Source: Bacteroidota bacterium | GTDB taxonomy: Bacteria > Bacteroidota > Bacteroidia > Cytophagales > Cyclobacteriaceae | Length of the DNA: 62,798 nucleotides | Direction: 5' to 3' | NCBI GenBank assembly: GCA_027592755.1 | Contig: JAQCLE010000011.1 | Span: forward strand, 1 to 62,798 | Shown here: piece by piece, positions 26,989-35,434 of the stretch | Position numbering within the stretch: position 1 is the stretch's first letter | Layout: every line of letters begins with the position of its first letter | The notes under the pieces: model-generated | Databases searched by the model: none | The model's input: the letters and a program-made list of their open reading frames with translations, nothing else | What the model was told of the DNA's origin: nothing | Made by a program: the position numbers and the translations under genes

Positions 26989-27942
26989 TCACTCAACGAT
27001 CACAACAATCCCTGTAGCTACTATTTTACCTACCGTACTAAAAGAGGTTGTCCCAGCTGGGTTCTTTTTATCTACCATAGTTTGTATATAGTAAGAGCCT
27101 TTTTTATCGAATTTGAACGGGATATTATACTTACCACCTTCCGTGCGGTAACCAATAATGTCCCAGGGGGCATACTGTAGTGTCGTCTCGTCAGTGTAGT
27201 CGGGATAGCTGCTCTGGCGATTTACCTGAGCCACTGCCATCGCCTTGGGAGGTTTTTCATAATAAGCGACAGCATAGTAAAGAAAATACCCCGGTGCTGG
27301 AGTTACTTCCACGGTGAACTCCTCACCTGAACGCACTTTCGCTGGGACAGGTCCCGTAACAGCATAACGATCAATAAATTCCTCGTAATACCGGAACTCA
27401 GCTGCGGTCATGTGACAACCAAGACCAACGAAATTATGATACTTGTCAATGACGGTCTGTTTATGGCCATCATTGGGCGCTATTTCAGCCATAAACTGGC
27501 CATGGAGATTAACCATCAATTTAGCAAAACTTTGAGGTGACCGGTCAAACGAACCTCCTTCCATCCAGGTAGCGGAAGCATTTTCCGTTACGTGATCTGT
27601 GCCACCACCAAAAGCATACCGCTGATAGGGTTTTTCTCCCCTGGTATTCCAATGACCTCTAAAACCCTGTTCTGCGGCTTCTTTACATTGTTTATTTGCG
27701 ATCCGACTTGCAAGAATGTCCAACTGCACCGGCGGTGCCTTGTATTGTTTCCTACTTTTATTAACTACTTCTAATTGAGCAAGCTTGAGCAGGAGCATTT
27801 CCCTGGAATCTTTATAGTCCGCTAATCTCATTTCTCTATCATTTAAATCGACGTAATACTCAATATCATTTGTGGAATACTGTGCAAACAACAGGGCCGG
27901 TATCAATTCAAATAATACAAACAGAGAGTAAAGAGGTTTCAT
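26989..27942 (-). CDS. Exported CAP-domain (SCP/PR-1-like) protein
   Basis: About 317 residues from ATG 27942 (MKPLYSLFVLFELIPALLFA), which gives a proper signal peptide; the longer TTG-initiated frame to 27978 is less likely. The CAP fold shows its usual residues: GHWNTRGEKPYQRY with the first His, TENAS with the Glu, and NDGHKQTVID with the second His, followed by NFVGLG. After residue about 200 a beta-sandwich-like C-terminal domain follows (TGPVPAKVRSGEEFTVEVTP). Bacterial CAP proteins are exported and of unclear function. It is the last gene of a likely operon with the ATP-grasp and HD genes. Confidence 0.85.
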   Translation of the reverse strand: MKPLYSLFVLFELIPALLFAQYSTNDIEYYVDLNDREMRLADYKDSREMLLLKLAQLEVVNKSRKQYKAPPVQLDILASRIANKQCKEAAEQGFRGHWNTRGEKPYQRYAFGGGTDHVTENASATWMEGGSFDRSPQSFAKLMVNLHGQFMAEIAPNDGHKQTVIDKYHNFVGLGCHMTAAEFRYYEEFIDRYAVTGPVPAKVRSGEEFTVEVTPAPGYFLYYAVAYYEKPPKAMAVAQVNRQSSYPDYTDETTLQYAPWDIIGYRTEGGKYNIPFKFDKKGSYYIQTMVDKKNPAGTTSFSTVGKIVATGIVVIVE

Positions 27943-27974
27943 AGTGCTTGATTTAAAATGATGATTGTTTCTCT

Positions 27975-28832
27975 TCAAATCTTGGTTCGAAGCGCTGTTT
28001 TAAAATTATTTCTCAATTGAATATCCATAAGAAAAAGATCTGGTTCGATTAATTCGAGTTCCATCAATTGGAATTGGCCATTAATTATGATGCCATCTAT
28101 ACGTGAATAAAGAAGATCCTGATCAATTGACTGCATGATTTGTTTCACTTGCTTTAGGATGGAATCTTCTGGAGGACGCAGCCTAATTGTTCCACCAAAA
28201 TCATTCTGTGTTCTAAAATCACCTGGCGCTGGCATTTTATGCACAGAATGGGAAAATTTTTTGTTAAGAAATATGAACGACCATTCTCCCGAAGTTATTA
28301 TGGCAGGTTGGAACTTTTGGATTAGTAAATCACAATTTTTTGCAAGGTGCATTAATTCCTTGGCCATATGAGGAGAAATATCAGGAGTCAGCCTATAAAG
28401 CTTATAAGCAGTCGCAGAAATAGCCGGTTTGATAATGATTTCTTTCCATCCCGATTTCGCAAAAATGCTTTGTAAATCAAGGGTTTCATTTTTCCTGTGA
28501 AACATAGTTGGAAGAACTGGAACACCCATAAGTTTTAAATCATTAAGGTAAAATTTGTGATGGTTCCACCTCAAAATATGAATGGGATTATAAACCATTA
28601 CTCTCAGGTCATCAAGTTTATCAAGCCAATTAAGAAACTGATCAATTTTCAAATGATAATCCCAAACACTGCGAATAAGGACAAGTTTAAATTCTTCCCA
28701 ATCCACTCTAGAATCGTCCCAAACAACCGGCTTCACATGCAGATGATCTACATGAAGGCTACTCAATAACCGTCGCTCGCTATCAATGAGGTCTGGGATT
28801 TTATTACAGGTTACCCAGGCTATATCATACAT
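27975..28832 (-). CDS. ATP-grasp domain protein (RimK/DcsG-like)
   Basis: A 285-residue protein. It has the N-terminal pre-ATP-grasp region (MYDIAWVTCNKIPDL, then WDDSRVDW and LIRSVWDYHLK), the nucleotide-binding strand WKEIIIKPAISATAYKLYR with the conserved Lys, LLIQKFQPAI, and the C-terminal metal-site strand QLMELELIEPDLFL with its acidic residues. Relatives ligate an amine to a carboxylate, as in peptide modification or small-molecule synthesis. The substrate here is unknown. It lies 16 bases after the HD-domain gene and 33 bases before the CAP gene, all on the same strand. Confidence 0.82.
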   Translation of the reverse strand: MYDIAWVTCNKIPDLIDSERRLLSSLHVDHLHVKPVVWDDSRVDWEEFKLVLIRSVWDYHLKIDQFLNWLDKLDDLRVMVYNPIHILRWNHHKFYLNDLKLMGVPVLPTMFHRKNETLDLQSIFAKSGWKEIIIKPAISATAYKLYRLTPDISPHMAKELMHLAKNCDLLIQKFQPAIITSGEWSFIFLNKKFSHSVHKMPAPGDFRTQNDFGGTIRLRPPEDSILKQVKQIMQSIDQDLLYSRIDGIIINGQFQLMELELIEPDLFLMDIQLRNNFKTALRTKI

Positions 28833-28847
28833 GGCTGGTTATTTTGA

Positions 28848-29396
28848 TTAGCCAACAAATTCATGGTGCCAGAGTTCAAAAATCTGCTGCTGCCGGGAAC
28901 CGTAGTTCTTAATCTTTTCGCGTACTTCCCGGACAGAGCTCTCATTGAATATTTTAGATGGGTTTTTTGAGAAGAAGAGATCAGAATAGCTGATTACTTT
29001 GTCTTCAATTTGCTTACAAACAATATCTTCAAGAGGAAGTTTCAAACCGGATTCTTCAATTTCATCTTTTGTAATACCCCCGATACCAAAATGATTTTCT
29101 GCTATCCTCGCGTGGCTTGCTAGTCCTTCGGCCTCCAGTATTTTTTTTCCTTCCTTAATATGCATTACGTAAGGTAAACTTCCTCGACAATTAATATCAG
29201 CCGCATTCACCCTAATTATTCCAATGTCATGCAACATAGCTGCCTCCTCAACGAATTGTTTTTGTTCGTTTGAAAAGCCCATGTGATCAGCAATCTTCAA
29301 AGCTTTAGCCGTTACCAATGTCACATGAACAATATAGTAAGGATAAACCGGTGAATTCGGAGGGATGTATTTATGAATGATGGAGAAATAATCCAT
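28848..29396 (-). CDS. HD-domain phosphohydrolase
   Basis: A 182-residue single-domain protein. The metal-binding motif is AAMLHDIGIIRVNA (the HD pair), with further His residues in VHVTLVTAKAL, YVMHIKEGKKIL and ARIAENHFGIGG. It lacks the GYP motif of cyclic-di-GMP phosphodiesterases, so nucleotide or another phosphate-ester hydrolysis is the most that can be said. It is the first gene of a three-gene run with the ATP-grasp and CAP genes. Its start is 19 bases from the start of the divergent RDD gene. Confidence 0.85.
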   Translation of the reverse strand: MDYFSIIHKYIPPNSPVYPYYIVHVTLVTAKALKIADHMGFSNEQKQFVEEAAMLHDIGIIRVNAADINCRGSLPYVMHIKEGKKILEAEGLASHARIAENHFGIGGITKDEIEESGLKLPLEDIVCKQIEDKVISYSDLFFSKNPSKIFNESSVREVREKIKNYGSRQQQIFELWHHEFVG

Positions 29397-29415
29397 TGAC
29401 TACCTTTATAGCATA

Positions 29416-29832
29416 GTGGAAGCAAAGTATAAATATGCTGGTTATTGGCCAAGAATGTGGGCTTACAATGCTGATCTTCTCATTCTTTTATTGATTTATT
29501 ATATGCTTTCCTGGGTTATTCCTGTTGATAAGATACTGTACATAACATGTTTTGGAGTCACACTTTTTTATCACGGTCTTTTTGAAAGTATTATCTGGCA
29601 AGCTACTCCGGGGAAAAAGCTGCTCAAAATTAAAGTTGTAAATAAAATCGGTGAAGATCTTACCCTCCCATTAGCGCTCCTTCGGTTTATTCTTAAAATC
29701 TTGTCCTTGGCGCTGCTATACTCCGGTTTCATTATGATAGGGTTTACCAAAAAAAACCAGGGTCTTCACGACATTTTGATCGGGTCGTTGGTCATCTATG
29801 AAAACAATTCCCCTGACGTGGAAATTGTTTAA
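29416..29832 (+). CDS. RDD-family membrane protein
   Basis: A 138-residue protein starting at GTG 29416; the RDD pattern begins nine residues in, and no ATG fits better. The family Arg-Asp pattern appears as YAGYWPRMWAYNADLLIL, with WQATPGKKLLKIKVV between helices and NQGLHDILIGSLVIY at the end. Three membrane helices are predicted. Function is unknown; some RDD proteins have been linked to ion exchange. It is divergent from the HD gene with almost no intergenic space. Confidence 0.88.
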   Translation: MEAKYKYAGYWPRMWAYNADLLILLLIYYMLSWVIPVDKILYITCFGVTLFYHGLFESIIWQATPGKKLLKIKVVNKIGEDLTLPLALLRFILKILSLALLYSGFIMIGFTKKNQGLHDILIGSLVIYENNSPDVEIV

Positions 29833-29925
29833 GCCAATAAATCATGTTTTAAGTTTTGTGTTATATGTACGACAGAACGTTACTTTTAATTAAACGCTCA
29901 GTCCGCGATCTGTTAAATTTGGATA

Positions 29926-31257
29926 ATGGCCAAAGTAGTAATAATTGGTAATGGAATTTCAGGAATAACCGCTGCCAGACACATTCGGAAACAAAGCGAT
30001 CTTGAAATTGATGTGATTTCGAGCGAAACGGATCACTTCTTCTCGCGAACAGCCCTAATGTACATCTATATGGGGCATATGAAATTTGAACACACCAAGC
30101 CCTATGAAGATTGGTTCTGGAAGAAAAACAACATCAACCTCATCAGAAATCGAATCAATCAAATCAATACAGAAGACAAGAAGCTCCATTGTGAAGATGG
30201 GAAGGAGATAAATTATGATTATCTGATTCTGGCGGTAGGATCAAAGTCCAATAAATTCGGATGGCCCGGTCAGGAGCTTGAAGGTGTTCAGGGATTGTAT
30301 AACTTCCAGGATCTTGAACAAATGGAATCGCATTCAAATAGAATTTCCAAAGCTGTTATTGTTGGTGGTGGATTGATAGGTATTGAAATGGCTGAGATGT
30401 TCCTTTCCAGAAAAATTGATGTAACATTTTTAGTTCGGGAAGAGAATTTCTGGGACATTGTTCTCCCAAAAGAAGAGGCACAAATGATCGACAGGCATAT
30501 TTTAAAACACCACGTTGACCTAAAACTCTCAACCGAACTGCAAGAAATACGACCTGACGATCAGGGTCGCGTTGGTTCGGTAGTGACTAACAAGGGTGAA
30601 TTTATTGAATGCCAGTTCGTTGGTCTTACAGTTGGCGTAAGTCCAAATATTGATTTTTTAAAAGACTCATCAATCGAAACAGATCGCGGAATTTTGGTTG
30701 ATGAATACCTTAGGACCAATATCCCTAATGTTTATGCACTTGGTGATTGTGCTCAATTCAAAAATCCCTTGCCTAACCGCCGACCAATTGAGCAAGTATG
30801 GTACACCGGCCGCATGATGGGAGAAACCGTTGCACAAACTATTTGTGGAAAAGAAACAGTCTATGAACCCGGAAATTGGTTCAATTCTGCTAAATTCCTT
30901 GATCTAGAATATCAAACTTATGGGTATGTTTGGCCCCGGTTGAAAAAAGAAGAGGAAACCTTCTATTGGGAGAAAACTAAAGAGAATATTTCATTTAGGG
31001 TCGTGTTTCACTCAAAAACCAGGCATGTTCTAGGCTTCAATGTACTTGGGATGCGCTTGCGACATGAGATCTGTGACCAATGGCTTAGCCAGCACGTAAA
31101 GGTTGATTATGTAATCAACAATCTTCAGAAAGCGAATTTCGATCCGGAATTTTTCAAACATTATGAAGGTGACATCCAGAAGGCATTTAATAACCAATTC
31201 CCTGAAATGAAAGTGAGCGTTAGGCAGAAAGGTTTTTTGGAGAAAATACTCCGATAG
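29926..31257 (+). CDS. NAD(P)/FAD-dependent oxidoreductase
   Basis: A 443-residue two-dinucleotide-binding flavoprotein. The FAD site is VVIIGNGISGITAARHIRK at the N-terminus, the NAD(P) site is VIVGGGLIGIEMAEMF (about residue 145), and the second FAD motif is NVYALGDCAQF (about residue 267). It has no redox-active CxxC, so it resembles nitrite or rubredoxin reductase-type and AIF-like oxidoreductases. About 70 extra C-terminal residues (LGFNVLGMRLRHEICDQWL onward) form its own dimer-type domain. It lies 100 bases upstream of a type III polyketide synthase gene on the same strand, so a shared role is possible. Electron acceptor unknown. Confidence 0.9.
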   Translation: MAKVVIIGNGISGITAARHIRKQSDLEIDVISSETDHFFSRTALMYIYMGHMKFEHTKPYEDWFWKKNNINLIRNRINQINTEDKKLHCEDGKEINYDYLILAVGSKSNKFGWPGQELEGVQGLYNFQDLEQMESHSNRISKAVIVGGGLIGIEMAEMFLSRKIDVTFLVREENFWDIVLPKEEAQMIDRHILKHHVDLKLSTELQEIRPDDQGRVGSVVTNKGEFIECQFVGLTVGVSPNIDFLKDSSIETDRGILVDEYLRTNIPNVYALGDCAQFKNPLPNRRPIEQVWYTGRMMGETVAQTICGKETVYEPGNWFNSAKFLDLEYQTYGYVWPRLKKEEETFYWEKTKENISFRVVFHSKTRHVLGFNVLGMRLRHEICDQWLSQHVKVDYVINNLQKANFDPEFFKHYEGDIQKAFNNQFPEMKVSVRQKGFLEKILR

Positions 31258-31337
31258 GAATGTAATTCCACTTTTTGCTAATCCTTGATTTCTGCTTTAG
31301 ATTAATCTTACGCTATTTTTTAGCCTTATAATAGGCA

Positions 31338-31345
31338 TAACTTTG
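31338..31345 (+). promoter_or_regulatory. Candidate -7 box for the type III PKS gene
   Basis: TAACTTTG matches TAnnTTTG and lies 14 bases before the ATG at 31360. No good -33 TTTG is seen at the expected distance, so this is tentative. Confidence 0.4.
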
Positions 31346-31359
31346 TACCCAGATTCAAC

Positions 31360-32451
31360 ATGGCCCATATAACTTCAATAGGTACTGCCAATCCCGGAAA
31401 TGCAATCGCTCAGGGTAAAATCGCTGATTTCATGATCAAGGGGCTCGGCTTGAGCAAACAGGAGAGTCAGAACCTAAGGGTTCTCTACAGGGCTACAGGC
31501 ATACATAGCCGTTACTCGGTAATTGCCGATTATGCTCTAAACGGTAAACCCTACGAATTTTACCCTAAAACACCAGGCTTGGAACCGTTCCCTTCAATTA
31601 AGGCAAGAATGGATTATTTCCAAAAATCAGCATTGGATCTTTCAATTCAGGCCATCGACAATTGTTTCAATGGTTCATGCGATCTCAACATTACACATTT
31701 AATTACGGTGAGTTGTACCGGGATGTATGCTCCTGGCCTTGACATCGAAATAGTAACCAAACTGGGTCTGTCACCTAATATTGAGCGAACCGCAATAAAT
31801 TTCATGGGTTGCTATGCAGCCTTTAACGCCCTGAAAATTGCCAACCGTGTGGTCGAAACAAATACAAATGCAAAAGTACTGATAGTCTGCGTTGAGTTGT
31901 GTAGCCTTCATTTTCAGAAAACTCCGGATAAAGAAACCGCTCTTGCAAATTCTCTATTCAGCGATGGTGCAGCTGCTGTTTTGGTTCAGTCTGAATCAAA
32001 TAATGAATTTGGCCTTAAATTGAACAAATTCCATTGTGATATAGAACCCAAGGGAAAAAAGGAAATGACATGGAGCATTGGCGATTTTGGATTTGAAATG
32101 CGACTGTCTGATAAGGTCCCCAAAGTAATTGAATCAAAAATCAAAAGACTGACAGGAAGCCTGTTGAATCAACTTAATCTCTCAATTGATGACATCGAAT
32201 TCTTTGCAATTCACCCCGGTGGGAAGCGCATCCTTGATGTGGTAGAGGAGCAATTGGAAATTCCACATCAAAAAAATTTACATTCATTTAAGATCTTAAG
32301 AGATTATGGCAATATGTCCTCTCCAAGTGTCTTATTTGTGTTGGCCTCTATTCTAAAATCTCTAAAGTCCAGCGACAGGAATAAGAACGTACTAAGTTTC
32401 GCTTTTGGGCCCGGCCTGACATTGGAGAGTATGTTATTGAAAGTGGTTTAG
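31360..32451 (+). CDS. Type III polyketide synthase (chalcone synthase-like)
   Basis: A 363-residue thiolase-fold protein with the type III PKS triad in place: Cys in NFMGCYAAFNAL (about residue 151), His in FFAIHPGGKRIL (about residue 287) and Asn in RDYGNMSSPSVLFVL (about residue 321). The C-terminal GFGPGLTLE loop appears as AFGPGLTLESMLL. Such enzymes extend an acyl-CoA with malonyl units to alkylpyrones or alkylresorcinols. No methyltransferase gene follows, unlike some bacterial type III PKS loci; the FAD oxidoreductase upstream is the only candidate tailoring enzyme. The product is unknown. Confidence 0.9.
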   Translation: MAHITSIGTANPGNAIAQGKIADFMIKGLGLSKQESQNLRVLYRATGIHSRYSVIADYALNGKPYEFYPKTPGLEPFPSIKARMDYFQKSALDLSIQAIDNCFNGSCDLNITHLITVSCTGMYAPGLDIEIVTKLGLSPNIERTAINFMGCYAAFNALKIANRVVETNTNAKVLIVCVELCSLHFQKTPDKETALANSLFSDGAAAVLVQSESNNEFGLKLNKFHCDIEPKGKKEMTWSIGDFGFEMRLSDKVPKVIESKIKRLTGSLLNQLNLSIDDIEFFAIHPGGKRILDVVEEQLEIPHQKNLHSFKILRDYGNMSSPSVLFVLASILKSLKSSDRNKNVLSFAFGPGLTLESMLLKVV

Positions 32452-32623
32452 CCCCACCTACGATTCCAATAGATAAAAGTTATCTGTGCGATTTTCTAAG
32501 ATCGAATGTACATTTTCGTACACCTCCTTTCGATAAGAATAATGCATCTTACTAAAAGTCAGCGTGTTAAGAATTTGGCATAACAATCGCATGAAGGATG
32601 GCAGGTCAAAAACTCAAAATAAA

Positions 32624-32977
32624 ATGAACAAGAAAAATCAAACTGCAACCCGAGTAGTACCTGTTGTACTCTCAGCTTTAATACTCACTTTAACTAATTC
32701 CGCATTTGCCAATGATATTAGGCGTAATGATGTGGTCAACACTTCAGAAAAGTGGATTGAAGAATATCTTGAGCCACTTGAGAGTGATATTTTTCTTGAG
32801 ATAGTTTCCATCAATGTTGCTTCCACAATTATGATTTTTGATGAAAACAGTAACCTTATTTATGACGCTCTGACTACCGATCTTGACTTCGATCCAATAC
32901 TTGAAATTTTATTAAGACGGGCGGACTTCCTTATGGAAACCGATGGAACACGGTATTACCAAATTTATGTGAATTAA
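32624..32977 (+). CDS. Small exported protein of unknown function
   Basis: About 117 residues from ATG 32624 (MNKKNQTATRVVPVVL); earlier in-frame ATGs at 32591 or an upstream leader are less likely. A signal peptide ends near SAFA-NDI. The mature 90 residues are acidic (EEYLEPLESDIFLEIV, TTDLDFDPILEILL). I recognise no family. A perfect hairpin terminator follows within 30 bases. Confidence 0.6.
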   Translation: MNKKNQTATRVVPVVLSALILTLTNSAFANDIRRNDVVNTSEKWIEEYLEPLESDIFLEIVSINVASTIMIFDENSNLIYDALTTDLDFDPILEILLRRADFLMETDGTRYYQIYVN

Positions 32978-33003
32978 ATACTTCTTCAAACTCGAATCTC
33001 AAG

Positions 33004-33032
33004 ACACTGACCCAATCGGTCAGTGTTCTTTG
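33004..33032. terminator. Bidirectional terminator between convergent genes
   Basis: ACACTGACC (33004-33012) and GGTCAGTGT (33018-33026) form a perfect 9-bp stem with a five-base loop and a T-rich tail. It lies between the small exported protein gene and the end of nspC. Confidence 0.85.
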
Positions 33033-33034
33033 TT

Positions 33035-34168
33035 TCATGATAACCTGTTTTTATAATCATCATACCCAAACTTCCGGACAAGTTCAAAAGTTGAGTCAAC
33101 CTTCCATATACCAATAGATGGGTGCGCCACACCATTAAAAGTTGTGGTCTTTACCATGGTATAATGAATCATGTCCTTAAAAATTACGCGATCACCGACC
33201 CTAAGCTCATTATCAAAAGAATATTCTTCAATAAAATCCCCTGCCAAACAGCTCAACCCTCCTAATCGGTAAGTTGGTTTCCCTGGAATTAAATTCTTTG
33301 AAGCCCCAACCACATTTGGTTTATATGGCATTTCCAGGCAATCCGGCATGTGACAAGTAAAAGAAACATCAAGAATGGCCGTTTTAATGCCGTTATTTTC
33401 AACAATATCGAGGACGGTAGAAATAAGATCACCTGTCTCCCATGCAAAAGCACTACCTGGTTCAAGAATAACCTGCAGACCATGTTTTTCTCTGAAATTT
33501 TTTAGGATGCTTACTAAGTGGGGAATGTCATAGTCCTTTCTTGTCATCAAATGCCCTCCACCCATATTCACCCATTTGATTTGGTTAAATAAATGTCCAA
33601 ATCTATGCTCAAACGACTCAATAGCTTTTTCAAGTGCATAAGAGGAAGATTCACATAATACATGAAAATGAAGACCTTCAATATCATTAGGTAAACCATT
33701 TTTAAGATGTTCTGCCGTGACCCCAAGCCTGGAATGCGGTGATGCGGGATTGTAAAGGCTGGTAAAGACATCGGAGTATTCCGGATTTACCCTTAGACCA
33801 CAGGAAATTTTATCTCCAATCACATCTTTGAATTGATGGAATTGGTTTAGGGAATTAAAAGTGAGGTGACTTGAATAAATGGTCAAATCCTTTAGTTCAG
33901 CATCAGTGTATGCAGGGGCATAGGTATGAGCCTTTGTTCCCATCTCTTCAAAGCAGAGTCTTGCTTCATTGAGAGAACTGGCAGTCGCACCACTGAAATA
34001 TTCCTTGACTATTGGAAATACACTCCACATTGCAAAACCTTTGAAAGCAAGGATAATCTCTACCTCCGCACTATCAGCTACGCTTTTGATTATTCCAAGA
34101 TTTCGTCGAAGTAAAGTTTCGTCAAGAACATAGCATGGGGAGGAGACTTTTGAATAGTCAATGGCCAT
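33035..34168 (-). CDS. nspC: Carboxynorspermidine decarboxylase
   Basis: A 377-residue PLP enzyme of the alanine-racemase-fold decarboxylase group. The PLP lysine lies in EIILAFKGFAMWSVFP near the N-terminus, and the C-terminal cysteine/aspartate region is SFTCHMPDCLEMP. It removes CO2 from carboxynorspermidine or carboxyspermidine, the second step of the alternative polyamine route. The gene overlaps the dehydrogenase of the same pathway (its ATG shares bases with the upstream TAA), so the two steps are translationally coupled. A spermidine-type product is the usual one in Bacteroidota; that is inference. Confidence 0.94.
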   Translation of the reverse strand: MAIDYSKVSSPCYVLDETLLRRNLGIIKSVADSAEVEIILAFKGFAMWSVFPIVKEYFSGATASSLNEARLCFEEMGTKAHTYAPAYTDAELKDLTIYSSHLTFNSLNQFHQFKDVIGDKISCGLRVNPEYSDVFTSLYNPASPHSRLGVTAEHLKNGLPNDIEGLHFHVLCESSSYALEKAIESFEHRFGHLFNQIKWVNMGGGHLMTRKDYDIPHLVSILKNFREKHGLQVILEPGSAFAWETGDLISTVLDIVENNGIKTAILDVSFTCHMPDCLEMPYKPNVVGASKNLIPGKPTYRLGGLSCLAGDFIEEYSFDNELRVGDRVIFKDMIHYTMVKTTTFNGVAHPSIGIWKVDSTFELVRKFGYDDYKNRLS

Positions 34169-35373
34169 TAGTCCATTTCAAGATCAACATCGTGAAGTTC
34201 ATGCCACGGCAAACCGTGCATTCCTAATTCCTCCATAAAGGGATCAGGATTAAACTCTTCAACATTAAAGACACCCGCCCCAGACCATTTCCCAGTCAAT
34301 ACCATCATAGCACCAATCATCGCGGGTACGCCGGTGGTGTAGGAAACACCCTGTGCGCCAGTGTCGCTGTATGCATCCTTATGCTTACAGTTATTATAAA
34401 CGTAATAGGTTTTTTCTACGCCGTCCTTTATTCCCCAGATGCGACATCCTATAGACGTTTCACCAACATAATTCTCACCCAACTCACCAGGGTCTGGTAA
34501 TACTGCTTTTAAAAATTGCAGAGGAACAATTTCACGACCTTCATATATCACCGGTTTAATGCTTGCCATCCCAATATTCTGAATTACCCGAAGATGGGTC
34601 AGATATTCATCGCCGAAAGTCATCCAGAACCTTGCCCTTTTCAGTGTTGGAAAATTCTTAACAAGAGATTCCAGCTCCTCATGGTATATGAGATAAGAAT
34701 TTTTAGGTCCAATATTCGGATAACTCAAAGATTTGAGGACAGAATGTGGTTCCGTTTCTATCCACCGTTTGTTCTCAAAGTATTTCCCTTTCTGGGTAAC
34801 CTCCCTAATGTTGATCTCCGGATTGAAGTTAGTTGCAAATGCCTTGCCATGGTCGCCGGCATTGCAATCAACAATGTCAAGGTGGTGAATTTGATCGAAA
34901 TGATGCTTTGCCGCATAAGAAGTAAACACACCCGTAACCCCGGGGTCAAAGCCACAACCAAGCACAGCGGTTAAACCGGCATCCTTAAACCTATCCTGGT
35001 AAGCCCATTGCCATTTGTACTCAAACTTAGCCTCGTCTCTGGGTTCATAATTGGCAGTATCCAAATAATTGACACCGGTTTCAAGGCAAGCATCCATGAT
35101 GGTAAGATCCTGGTAAGGTAAAGCCACATTGACAACAATATCCGGTTTAAAATCATTGATCAATTCCACCAATTCGGAAACTATGTCCGCGTTGAGTTTG
35201 GCTGTGAGAATGTCTATCCCATATTTTTCGTGAATATCTTTGGCTATGACATCACATTTCGACTTTGTACGACTGGCTAGTAATATTTCTGTGAAAATAT
35301 CCTTTACCTCCGCACATTTGAAGGCAACAACCCGACCAACACCCCCGGCACCAATAATTAAAACTCTTGACAT
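34168..35373 (-). CDS. Carboxynorspermidine dehydrogenase (saccharopine dehydrogenase family)
   Basis: A 401-residue protein with the N-terminal Rossmann motif VLIIGAGGVGRVVAFKCAE and saccharopine-dehydrogenase features (VVNVALPYQDLTIMDACLE, LGCGFDPGVTGVF). Homologues named Lys1 or CASDH reductively condense aspartate semialdehyde with a diamine to form the carboxylated polyamine. The overlap with nspC settles this role against lysine metabolism. It is the first gene of the two-gene operon. Confidence 0.9.
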   Translation of the reverse strand: MSRVLIIGAGGVGRVVAFKCAEVKDIFTEILLASRTKSKCDVIAKDIHEKYGIDILTAKLNADIVSELVELINDFKPDIVVNVALPYQDLTIMDACLETGVNYLDTANYEPRDEAKFEYKWQWAYQDRFKDAGLTAVLGCGFDPGVTGVFTSYAAKHHFDQIHHLDIVDCNAGDHGKAFATNFNPEINIREVTQKGKYFENKRWIETEPHSVLKSLSYPNIGPKNSYLIYHEELESLVKNFPTLKRARFWMTFGDEYLTHLRVIQNIGMASIKPVIYEGREIVPLQFLKAVLPDPGELGENYVGETSIGCRIWGIKDGVEKTYYVYNNCKHKDAYSDTGAQGVSYTTGVPAMIGAMMVLTGKWSGAGVFNVEEFNPDPFMEELGMHGLPWHELHDVDLEMD

Positions 35374-35434
35374 TTTGATAAATTAATATAATAGCAAAGA
35401 TGATGAAATATGCAAGAAATATGTACGTCACAAA

